From contig NZ_JAHXBN010000011.1 in assembly GCF_019924045.1 (NCBI RefSeq), positions 372,001 through 436,000 of the forward strand: a stretch of DNA of 64,000 bases. Direction: 5' to 3'. The DNA comes from Dyadobacter fermentans. GTDB lineage: Bacteria > Bacteroidota > Bacteroidia > Cytophagales > Spirosomataceae. The position numbers and the translations under genes were made by a program. The notes below the pieces were generated by a model. It was not told the DNA's origin. It did no database searches and saw nothing but the letters and a program-made list of their open reading frames with translations. Shown here piece by piece: positions 1 to 7,025 of the stretch (its first letter is position 1; the number at the start of each line of letters is the position of its first letter).

Positions 1-639
1 CAGGGCGGCCGTACCGACTGGAACATCAGCAAAACGCTGGCCGACAAGATGAATGCCTTGGGCGATACCCGCATTACCGTGTATGCCAATCCTAACAAGG
101 ACGGCCTCTACCAGGGCCACGCCAACGGCCTGCCCGATGCGATCGCGACCGGCTACCTCGCTACCAGCTCCACCATCGGCAAGGCATTCACCGATGCCGC
201 TGCGCCCGAGGTAATCATGACCTTCGCCGACTTGAACTTCATCCTGGCCGAGGCTGCCATTGACGGCGACATTACCGGCGATGCCAAAAAGTACTTCGAA
301 GCCGGCATTACCGCCTCATTCGCGCAGTACGGCCTCACGCCACCTGCCGATTACCTAACCAAAGCCGGACCTGTAAGCAAGGAAAAAGTACTCGAACAAA
401 AATGGATCTCGCTGTTCGGGCAAGGAGTGGAAGCATGGATCGAATGGCGCCGGACGGGCTTCCCTGTTTTCCCCGCACCCGACCCGCGTGCCGTGCTGAA
501 CAATGGCGGCGTCCTCCCCACCCGCTTCAACTACCCGGCATCGGAATACTCGCTGAATGCAACCGCGGTAGGTGACGGCGTGAAGCTCAATGGTGGCGCC
601 GACGACATGAAAACCAAGCTGTGGTGGGCTGAGAAATAA
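1..639 (+). CDS. SusD/RagB-like outer-membrane nutrient-binding lipoprotein, C-terminal part
   Basis: The frame is open from the first base of the window, so the N-terminus with its lipoprotein signal lies outside. The segment FADLNFILAEAA followed by an alanine-rich helix, a WISLFGQGVEAWIEWRRTG block and a closing NP-type sequence (YPASEYSLN) is typical of the SusD-like superfamily (SusD_2 type). Such proteins sit on the cell surface as lids on a SusC TonB-dependent channel and bind oligosaccharides or peptides; the SusC partner would be expected just upstream, outside the window. The substrate cannot be told from this fragment. A small lipoprotein gene follows 30 bp later and may belong to the same operon. 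Confidence 0.85.
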   Translation, partial: QGGRTDWNISKTLADKMNALGDTRITVYANPNKDGLYQGHANGLPDAIATGYLATSSTIGKAFTDAAAPEVIMTFADLNFILAEAAIDGDITGDAKKYFEAGITASFAQYGLTPPADYLTKAGPVSKEKVLEQKWISLFGQGVEAWIEWRRTGFPVFPAPDPRAVLNNGGVLPTRFNYPASEYSLNATAVGDGVKLNGGADDMKTKLWWAEK

Positions 640-669
640 CGGTTTATTCCCAATTCCAAGACTTCCAAG

Positions 670-1155
670 ATGATGAAAAATATCCAATCGCTTTTCCCTT
701 CCGCGCTGGTCATGCTGGCAATCACGTTTGGTTTTGTGTCATGCAAAGAAGAGGACCCGTTCCTCGACCGTGACGTAGCCCCGGTGCTGGTTGACATCGT
801 AGGCGCCCCGTTCGGTGCCCCTATTGCCAGCGAACCGACCGTCACCTATTCTGCAACAGCCGAAAAGCTGACGCTTTCGGCCAGGCTGCTGGAACTCGAC
901 AAGACCAACATTCTCGACCATACCAAAGGCATCGACTCGATTCCGGTACCGAACCTGGCCATTAAAATCACCCTGCGCACAGGGGCAGTCCTGGGCGAGG
1001 TTACTTCCGATGCACAAGGGTTGGTTAAACTGGAAAAAACCTGGGCCGACCTGGGCGTAACGGCACCGAAAGCAGGCAGCATTACCAAGATATCCTGGTC
1101 GGGCAGCCATAAGGGAATCGCATTTACGCGATTCTCGCAAGTACAAGCTAACTAA
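670..1155 (+). CDS. Small secreted lipoprotein of unknown function
   Basis: A 161-residue protein with a hydrophobic signal ending in FVSC followed by KEED, which is a lipobox with an acidic stretch after the cysteine, as in Bacteroidota surface-exposed lipoproteins. The rest is beta-rich with a segment (AIKITLRTGAVLGEVTSDAQG) that resembles an Ig-like or carboxypeptidase-regulatory fold. I do not recognise a named family. It starts 30 bp after the SusD-like gene, so it is probably an accessory lipoprotein of the same SusCD-type locus. Translation could begin at 670 or at the adjacent ATG at 673. Confidence 0.7.
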   Translation: MMKNIQSLFPSALVMLAITFGFVSCKEEDPFLDRDVAPVLVDIVGAPFGAPIASEPTVTYSATAEKLTLSARLLELDKTNILDHTKGIDSIPVPNLAIKITLRTGAVLGEVTSDAQGLVKLEKTWADLGVTAPKAGSITKISWSGSHKGIAFTRFSQVQAN

Positions 1156-1261
1156 CTGAAAAACAACCTATATACGTGTCATAACTGACTTGTTTATTTG
1201 TAACTTGATTAAAGATTTTTACTCCTTAACATTAATCGTCACGTACTTAAACAATTGAACA

Positions 1262-2449
1262 ATGAATCAAAAAATCGACCGTCGTAACCTGTTAAAATCC
1301 GGTTTAATGGCATTGGGCGGCATCGCCGTGGCACCACACCTTACTGCCGGCGCATTCGAAAACGCGCCGTTGTCGCTGGATCCGGAAAGCCGCATTTACC
1401 GTAGCCCGATGGTGAGAGAACACTTCTTGCCAAATGATTTTAAGGCACCGAAAATTATTGCCAAACTAAGCTCGAACGAAAATCCTTACGGCCCGCCGAT
1501 GTCGGCGCAGAAAGCGGTGGCGGATTCCGTGAAAAACGGTAACCGCTACGCCTGGAAGGAAATGTACGATCTCATCGATAAAATTGCCAAGAAAGAAGGT
1601 GTTACTTCCGAGTACATTATGATGGGTCCCGGCTCTTCCGACTTGCTCGAAAAAGTAGCATTGGTAACGTTCATGAATGGCGGCAACATCGTTTCAGCCG
1701 ATCCTTGCTATATGTCACTCGTAAGCGTAGCCAAATCAGTAGGTGCTACCTGGAAAGCAGTTCCATGTACAGCCGACTGGTCACACGACCTGAAAGCTAT
1801 GGAAGCGGCGATCGACAAGGATACTAAGCTGGTGTATGTTTGTAACCCCAACAACCCGACAGGAGCCATTACCAAAGGCCAGGACCTGCTCGACTTCTGC
1901 TCGCGCGTGTCCGAAAAAGTACCGGTGTTCGTGGACGAGGCTTACATCGAACTCGCAGTAGGCGCCGATACCCAAAGCATGGTTTCGCTGCTGGCACAGA
2001 AGAAAAACGTCATCATCGCCCGTACATTCTCCAAAATCATGGGTATGGCAGGTATCCGCGTAGGTTACATCGCCGCGCAGCCTGAGTTCCTCGCCGGGAT
2101 CAATAAAATTACCCGCGGCGGAATGGGTATTTCCTATACATCGATATTTGCGGCATCCGCCAGCCTCGACGATAAGGATTTCCAGGGCAACACCCGCAAA
2201 CTGAACCACGAGGCCAAAACATACCTCTACGAAAACCTCGATAAGATGGGTTACAAGTACATCCCGTCATACACCAACTTCGTGCTCTTCCCGATATCGA
2301 TTCCGGGCAAAGAACTACTCTCCAAAATGACCGCCAAAGGCATCGCCGTCCGCTCTTTCGACGTCCAGAACAAACCATGGTGCCGGGTTAGTATCGGTAC
2401 GATGGATGAGATGAAGGCGTTTGTGGGCGCGTTGGGGGCGCTGAGCTAG
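1262..2449 (+). CDS. PLP-dependent aminotransferase, HisC-like, with a Tat-type signal
   Basis: A 395-residue fold-type I aminotransferase. Visible motifs are SSNENPYGPP near the start of the catalytic region, NPNNPTGA, the DEAY segment and TFSK, which carries the PLP-binding lysine, followed by GMAGIRVGY. It is closest to histidinol-phosphate or aromatic aminotransferases. The N-terminus is unusual: DRRNLLKSG plus a hydrophobic stretch ending near TAGA resembles a twin-arginine export signal, so the enzyme probably acts in the periplasm. The substrate is unknown; it is not in a histidine operon. It lies about 100 bp after the SusD-linked lipoprotein, possibly transcribed separately. Confidence 0.85.
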   Translation: MNQKIDRRNLLKSGLMALGGIAVAPHLTAGAFENAPLSLDPESRIYRSPMVREHFLPNDFKAPKIIAKLSSNENPYGPPMSAQKAVADSVKNGNRYAWKEMYDLIDKIAKKEGVTSEYIMMGPGSSDLLEKVALVTFMNGGNIVSADPCYMSLVSVAKSVGATWKAVPCTADWSHDLKAMEAAIDKDTKLVYVCNPNNPTGAITKGQDLLDFCSRVSEKVPVFVDEAYIELAVGADTQSMVSLLAQKKNVIIARTFSKIMGMAGIRVGYIAAQPEFLAGINKITRGGMGISYTSIFAASASLDDKDFQGNTRKLNHEAKTYLYENLDKMGYKYIPSYTNFVLFPISIPGKELLSKMTAKGIAVRSFDVQNKPWCRVSIGTMDEMKAFVGALGALS

Positions 2450-2462
2450 GCACTGCTTTGTG

Positions 2463-2623
2463 GTTACATCCCTACGGGATTCCGCAATATGGCCGCGCAT
2501 TGTTTTGCTACCAATATTACGTGCCTGACGGCACTTGTCTGTTCGAAGTCAAGTCGCGTAGCGACGTAATATCGGTAGCAAACAAGCCACAAACATCACC
2601 GGTAAATGCCGTAGGCATGTAAC
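2463..2623. repeat. REP/BIME-like nested palindromic element
   Basis: The element fills most of the gap between the aminotransferase and the AEC permease. It is an imperfect inverted repeat: GTTACAT at 2463 pairs with ATGTAAC at 2617-2623, and the segment TTGTTTTGCTACCAATATTA (from 2500) matches the reverse complement of the sequence before 2585. Each half carries two small palindromes: 2468-2480 (ATCCCTACGGGAT), 2521-2534 (GTGCCTGACGGCAC), 2553-2565 (GTCGCGTAGCGAC) and 2606-2618 (ATGCCGTAGGCAT). Stem bases differ between halves but pairing is kept, which points to selection for structure. It may also act as a terminator or mRNA stabiliser. Confidence 0.75.
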
Positions 2624-2733
2624 ATCAACTGATTACGATTTTCACTCCTATTATTACCTCGTTACAACACTCCGCGAAAGCACCACTCCTCTTTAATCTT
2701 CGATACACTCCTATTACTTAAATATGCCTGACC

Positions 2734-3834
2734 ATGAGTGACGCATTACAAAAAACCATCACGCTATTATTACTAATTGCCTTGGGACTGTTGCTCAAAA
2801 GCAAGTTCAAGAACAAGGATCAAACCAATGGCATCAAGGAGATCATCCTCTCCGTAGCGCTACCCTCAACGATATTTATCTCTCTGATGAAAATAGACAT
2901 CGATTCGTCGATGTTCGTAATTCCGCTCGTTACGCTGATCTTCAACTTCCTGATGTTCTTTTCCGCGCCGCTTGCATTTGCATTGTTTGGAATAGAAAAG
3001 AACAGCCCTACCGGCCGCACGCTGATGATGCTTATTCCTTCATTAGCACCGGGCTTGTCCTGTTTTCCCTTCATCGCTGAGTTTTTGGGAGAAAAAAGCC
3101 TCGCTATCGCCGCATTAGCCGACGTGGGTAACAAATTCTTCGTGCTCATCTCGCTTTACATTCTTGCAATGAACATGTTCTTGAAAAACAGCGACGATAA
3201 GGAAACTAAAATGGGGGGCAAGCTGAAAAGCCTCTTCGCAAGCATGTTCCAGGAGCCGATTAACCTGCTGATTTTCCTTGCGATCATCCTGCTGAGCCTG
3301 GGAATCAATTATAGCAAGCTGCCGCCATTGGTTGTGGATATCTTCGATAAAACCAGCGCGATGATGACGCCGCTCGTGTTGCTCTTTATCGGCCTGGCCG
3401 TGCAACTAAAAGAGGGCAAGAAGCGTATCGTCGCAAGTATACTGTTCTTCCGCGCAGGCATTACGATGCTCATCAGCGCAGGGATGATCTACGTCCTGAA
3501 TATTACCGACCAGAATATGGTACTGCTGTCGATTGTGATCCCATTGAGCGCCGCCAGTTTCTGGCCGCTTGCCCATATTTCCGCATTCAACCTGCGGGAA
3601 GACGCCAAAGGCATGGCCAAGGAGAAAAGAACATTTGATCTGGAACTGGCCGTGTTGTTACTTGCATTTTCTTTACCATTCTCAACGATATTAATTTTAG
3701 CGATTTTGTCTTCCGGTTCATTCTTTGCGCACACCTCTACACTCATTACAGCGGGGCTGGTATTGATCTGCCTGGGTGCTGTACCGAATGTACTCAGCAA
3801 GGTATTTGTCAAAGTGTCGAAGGCATCTTCTTAA
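2734..3834 (+). CDS. AEC (auxin efflux carrier) family permease
   Basis: A 366-residue integral membrane protein with about ten hydrophobic segments in two halves, separated by a charged loop near residues 150-170 (KNSDDKETKMGGK). The N-terminal layout (short helix, then LPSTIFISLMKI) fits the AEC transporter family, which exports or imports small organic anions such as malate or amino-acid derivatives. The substrate cannot be deduced. No promoter box was found in the AT-rich 110 bp before the start. The downstream Hint-like gene begins 11 bp after its stop, so the two are probably co-transcribed. Confidence 0.8.
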   Translation: MSDALQKTITLLLLIALGLLLKSKFKNKDQTNGIKEIILSVALPSTIFISLMKIDIDSSMFVIPLVTLIFNFLMFFSAPLAFALFGIEKNSPTGRTLMMLIPSLAPGLSCFPFIAEFLGEKSLAIAALADVGNKFFVLISLYILAMNMFLKNSDDKETKMGGKLKSLFASMFQEPINLLIFLAIILLSLGINYSKLPPLVVDIFDKTSAMMTPLVLLFIGLAVQLKEGKKRIVASILFFRAGITMLISAGMIYVLNITDQNMVLLSIVIPLSAASFWPLAHISAFNLREDAKGMAKEKRTFDLELAVLLLAFSLPFSTILILAILSSGSFFAHTSTLITAGLVLICLGAVPNVLSKVFVKVSKASS

Positions 3835-3845
3835 TTCAACACCGC

Positions 3846-4430
3846 ATGAAATTTCTGACCACCAGTATTTTTTCACTCCTGTCACTCACCATCTTTGCTC
3901 AAACCGAAATAGCGGCCGTCAGCAGCATCCAGTCGCAGGCGACGATCCGGATTTCGAAAAGTACCAAGCGGTGCAAGTATTTCTCAGCCAATGCGCCGGT
4001 GACGATGGCCGATGGCAGCGTCAAATCCATCGCGGAGGTGCGTGTAGGTGAGCATGTGAAGACGTGTAAAGACGGCAAAACGACGATTACGCAGGTAAAA
4101 CAGATCGACGTTTTCAATCAGCCTACCTCGCCTTTGACGGCGGTGTACCTTCGACCGGCAGAAGACAATACTTCCGGATCGCCGATCGTGCCCGCATTGC
4201 TGCTCGAAGCTACGCCACATCATTACGTGCAGACGAACCATGGAAGAAAACGGATGAAAAGGCTTTCGAAAAAGGATATTCTCTATCATTATGAGCCCTC
4301 CACCGGCATTGTATCGTCATGGAAAGTGGGGGCGGTACAGGAAAACGCCCGGCGCGTGAGCAAGGCTTACAACCTGGAAACTGTGGACGGAACTTACCTG
4401 GTCGACAATGTGATGGTGGCCAACAACTGA
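3846..4430 (+). CDS. Secreted standalone Hint (hedgehog/intein)-like domain protein
   Basis: A 194-residue protein with a signal peptide (cleavage likely after FAQ, residue 19) and almost nothing but a Hint-type fold. Block A is APVTMADGSVKSIAEVRVGE (residues 50-69), block B is ATPHHYV with the TxxH pattern (T123-H126), and the C-terminal block is YNLETVDGTYLVDNVMVANN with terminal asparagines. In self-splicing Hint domains a Cys or Ser stands at the position occupied here by Tyr45; a cysteine lies two residues earlier (Cys43). The nucleophile is therefore displaced or lost, and autoproteolysis is uncertain. No effector domain is fused. A terminator follows. Confidence 0.7.
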   Translation: MKFLTTSIFSLLSLTIFAQTEIAAVSSIQSQATIRISKSTKRCKYFSANAPVTMADGSVKSIAEVRVGEHVKTCKDGKTTITQVKQIDVFNQPTSPLTAVYLRPAEDNTSGSPIVPALLLEATPHHYVQTNHGRKRMKRLSKKDILYHYEPSTGIVSSWKVGAVQENARRVSKAYNLETVDGTYLVDNVMVANN

Positions 4431-4455
4431 ATTCATTATTTGCTCAACGATATAT

Positions 4456-4485
4456 AAAGCCTCGCTCGCGGGGCTTTATTTTTTT
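4456..4485 (+). terminator. Rho-independent terminator after the Hint-like gene
   Basis: The stem AAAGCCTCG / CGGGGCTTT (one G-T pair, loop CTCG) is followed by ATTTTTTT. It closes the AEC permease / Hint-like transcription unit. Confidence 0.85.
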
Positions 4486-4554
4486 GGCCAGCTTCAAAAC
4501 CTTTTACGACCTTTGCACTTCATTTTCGAGCAGAACAAATACATTTCATATACT

Positions 4555-5613
4555 TTGGCAACGAATACCACTTCATCCACACCCCGCGAACTGGGTTTCA
4601 CTTTCCCCGCCGAATGGGCTCCGCACCGCGCTACCTGGCTTACTTTCCCGCATAACGACGCCTCTTGGCAAGGCGACAAGCTAGCCAAGATGCGTCCGCA
4701 ATATCTGGCATTCATCAAGGCGATCAGCGAGGGAGAAAATGTGGGAATTATTGCCAATGACGAGGCATTGAAGCAGTTCATCATCGCTGAACTCACGAAA
4801 ACGGGCGTCGATTTGGCCAAAATTGAATTTATAGTAAAACCCACCAACGATGCCTGGTGCCGCGACCATGGCCCTTCTTTTGTGGTAAACCCTGAAACCG
4901 GCGAGAGAATGATCGTCGACTGGGGCCATAATGCCTGGGGCGGCAAATATCCTCCTTACGACGACGATAACCGTACGCCGCGGGCCGTGGCCGAGTACCT
5001 GAAACTGCCGGTCGTCAATCCGGGGATCATTATGGAAGGCGGCTCGGTGGAATTTAATGGCGCGGGTAGCCTCCTTACCAGCAAATCGTGCCTGCTAAAC
5101 CCGAACCGCAACCCGCATTTGAACCAGGGGCAAATCGAGCAGCTATTATGTGATTATTACGGCATCGAACAGGTCTTGTGGGTAGAAGACGGCATTGTAG
5201 GCGACGACACTGATGGCCATATCGACGATACCACGCGTTTTGTGAATAAAGATACTATCGTGGCTTGCGTCGAAACCGATCGTAACGACGAGAACTTCGC
5301 GGTGCTGAACACCAACCTGCAAATGCTGAAAGAAATGCGTTTGCTGAACGGAAAACAGCCCAATATCATCGAGCTACCTATGCCCAAAGCCGTCATTATC
5401 GACGATTTCCGTACACCGGGCTCCTACGCCAACTTTTTGATCTGCAATGCGGGCGTGATAGTGCCGGTATTCAACAATCCGCACGACCAGATCGCGATCG
5501 ATATTCTGGAAAAAGCATTTAATGGCCGGAAGATCATTCCGCTTTTAGCTACGGAGATTATCTGGGGGCAAGGCAGCTTCCATTGTTTGAGCCAGCAGGA
5601 GCCTTTGGTTTAA
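4555..5613 (+). CDS. aguA: Agmatine deiminase family protein
   Basis: The protein hydrolyses agmatine to N-carbamoylputrescine in the polyamine route, or a similar guanidino compound. Family features are the opening PAEWAPHRATWLTFPHN, the substrate-binding DAWCRDHGP, GGSVEFNG, the histidine motif DTDGHIDD and the C-terminal nucleophile cysteine in GQGSFHCLSQQEP. No ATG is suitably placed. A TTG at 4555 gives MATNTT..., about 352 residues, close to the family norm; an earlier in-frame TTG at 4513 would add 14 residues. The gene ends head to head with the lysozyme gene, the two stop codons overlapping. Confidence 0.9.
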   Translation: MATNTTSSTPRELGFTFPAEWAPHRATWLTFPHNDASWQGDKLAKMRPQYLAFIKAISEGENVGIIANDEALKQFIIAELTKTGVDLAKIEFIVKPTNDAWCRDHGPSFVVNPETGERMIVDWGHNAWGGKYPPYDDDNRTPRAVAEYLKLPVVNPGIIMEGGSVEFNGAGSLLTSKSCLLNPNRNPHLNQGQIEQLLCDYYGIEQVLWVEDGIVGDDTDGHIDDTTRFVNKDTIVACVETDRNDENFAVLNTNLQMLKEMRLLNGKQPNIIELPMPKAVIIDDFRTPGSYANFLICNAGVIVPVFNNPHDQIAIDILEKAFNGRKIIPLLATEIIWGQGSFHCLSQQEPLV

Positions 5614-6410
5614 TCCGCCAAATTTTCCCAGTCGGTGCGCTCGTGGAGGAATACATTGTAATCTACGAAGCCCCGGATGCCGTCTACCCAACCTTTTTCG
5701 CTGTGCTGCCAGAACAACACGTGCGCGTCGGATGCGAGGTCGTTCAGGTGCGTGCGTGAGTAGCCCGCGAGCCAAAGGGGATATTCGTCGAAGTTGCCAG
5801 CGATGTATTTTTTGTAATAATGCTCGTTGACGTAAATGATTGGCTTCACACCATAATGCGCCTCGATGAGCGTAAGCCAGTTGCGGACACCTTTGATAAT
5901 GATGTCGTCTGGCTTACCGCCATTCACTTCCAGGTCGAGCACGGGCGGTAAATCGCCCGCCTCCATTCTCACCTGACCGATGAAATTGTCGACCTGGCGA
6001 TCGGACATTACCCGGGGGTTGTAGAAATGATAAGCGCCGCGCTTCATCCCTACCCTTTTGGCCTCGGCCCAGTTGCGTTTGAATTGCCGGTCAAGGTGCG
6101 TGGCCCCTTCGGTGGCTTTGATGTAGACGAAATCGATGCTCACATTTTCGGAGCGTGCGCTTTTGAGCTTATCCCAATTGATTTTCGCATTGTGATGCGA
6201 AACGTCGATCCCGTGGACCGCGTAACGCAGCGGCAGCTTGATCCCGAACTTGCTGATGAACTCCCATTGGTTTTCGTCTGTCCGGTCGTTCCACCAGATC
6301 AGCCCGCCGATCACCACCACAATGGCACCAATAATGGCCCAACCCTTCGCCGGGAGCGGTTTCAGGTATTTTACTTTACTAATGGAGGTGCGGGTCTTCT
6401 TTTTTGCCAT
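5610..6410 (-). CDS. Glycoside hydrolase family 25 lysozyme-like protein, membrane anchored
   Basis: A 266-residue protein with a basic N-terminus, one transmembrane helix (residues about 20-40, AIIGAIVVVIGGLIWW) and a GH25 muramidase domain: GIDVSHHNAKINW, FVYIKATEGATHLD, GAYHFYNP, PVLDLEVNGG and a closing FVDYNVF. These contain the usual Asp/Glu catalytic residues. It should cleave peptidoglycan from the periplasmic side, in wall remodelling or competition. ATG at 6410 is chosen over the TTG at 6419 because a TAATTTTG promoter box lies only 6 bp upstream of it. The stop overlaps that of the agmatine deiminase gene. Confidence 0.88.
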   Translation of the reverse strand: MAKKKTRTSISKVKYLKPLPAKGWAIIGAIVVVIGGLIWWNDRTDENQWEFISKFGIKLPLRYAVHGIDVSHHNAKINWDKLKSARSENVSIDFVYIKATEGATHLDRQFKRNWAEAKRVGMKRGAYHFYNPRVMSDRQVDNFIGQVRMEAGDLPPVLDLEVNGGKPDDIIIKGVRNWLTLIEAHYGVKPIIYVNEHYYKKYIAGNFDEYPLWLAGYSRTHLNDLASDAHVLFWQHSEKGWVDGIRGFVDYNVFLHERTDWENLAD

Positions 6411-6416
6411 ACCCTG

Positions 6417-6424
6417 CAAAATTA
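6417..6424 (-). promoter_or_regulatory. Bacteroidota -7 box for the GH25 gene
   Basis: On the minus strand this reads TAATTTTG, a perfect TAnnTTTG match. It lies 6 bp before the ATG at 6410, so the transcript may have almost no leader. Confidence 0.5.
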
Positions 6425-6567
6425 AGAAAGATCGCTATTCCCGGCATATCGCCATTCATTTTAGATAATTACCATTCGTGTACTATGTAATGCATAGTAC
6501 CTGATATAGCACATATATTTGAATCAACAAAACGGAATTATTAGCCATCATTAAAAAGAACATAGCC

Positions 6568-6948
6568 ATGAAACCTTCAATTAAATCCATCGCAATGACA
6601 ATGGTAATCGCTGCCACCTTCGCATTCAATTCTTTTGCAGAAGATAAAGAAAGCAAAAAAGCAGCAGCGTTCGGAACCGGTATTTTCGCTTCCAACAGCG
6701 GTAAGATCCACGTGAACGTCGACAAATACGCCGACGGTAAAGCAGTGGTGTTGATCACCAACAAAAGCGGGCAGGTCATGTATCGCGAAACGATAGACCG
6801 TGACACTAACAAGTTCAGAAAAACCTTTAATGTGAATGAGTTGCCCACCGGCACCTACACCATCGAAGTTTCTGCCAACGGTCAGAAAACCGAAAAGAAC
6901 TTCGAAGTGTCCGAGATCCGCACCGAACGCCAGGTTTCCATCAAGTAA
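6568..6948 (+). CDS. Small secreted protein resembling a free-standing T9SS C-terminal-type beta sandwich
   Basis: A 126-residue protein with a clear signal peptide (cleavage after NSFA, residue 24). The mature part carries VLITNKSGQVMYRETIDRD, then FNVNELPTGTYTIEVSANGQ and a final FEVSE strand. This is the pattern of the Por secretion system C-terminal domain and related small beta-sandwich proteins of Bacteroidota, but no passenger domain is attached. Export to the periplasm is well supported, function is not. The gene stands alone; a strong hairpin follows that is shared with the convergent leuS. Confidence 0.65.
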   Translation: MKPSIKSIAMTMVIAATFAFNSFAEDKESKKAAAFGTGIFASNSGKIHVNVDKYADGKAVVLITNKSGQVMYRETIDRDTNKFRKTFNVNELPTGTYTIEVSANGQKTEKNFEVSEIRTERQVSIK

Positions 6949-6967
6949 CGAGCCCTATCCTGTAAAC

Positions 6968-7003
6968 AAAATGGCCAGCTCCGACACCGGGCTGGCCATT
7001 TTG
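6968..7003. terminator. Bidirectional terminator between the secreted protein gene and leuS
   Basis: A perfect 12-bp stem, AAAATGGCCAGC / GCTGGCCATTTT, with an 11-nt loop. A/T runs on both sides suit termination of both convergent genes. Confidence 0.85.
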
Positions 7004-7025
7004 CATTCTTGTTTCGATCGCGGGA

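Noticed and set aside
2461..2623. CRISPR array
   Set aside because: The repeats are inverted and nested rather than direct with regular spacers.
5545..5775. Arginine-rich 76-residue frame on the minus strand
   Set aside because: It overlaps both the agmatine deiminase and lysozyme genes out of frame, and has the composition expected of an antisense shadow.
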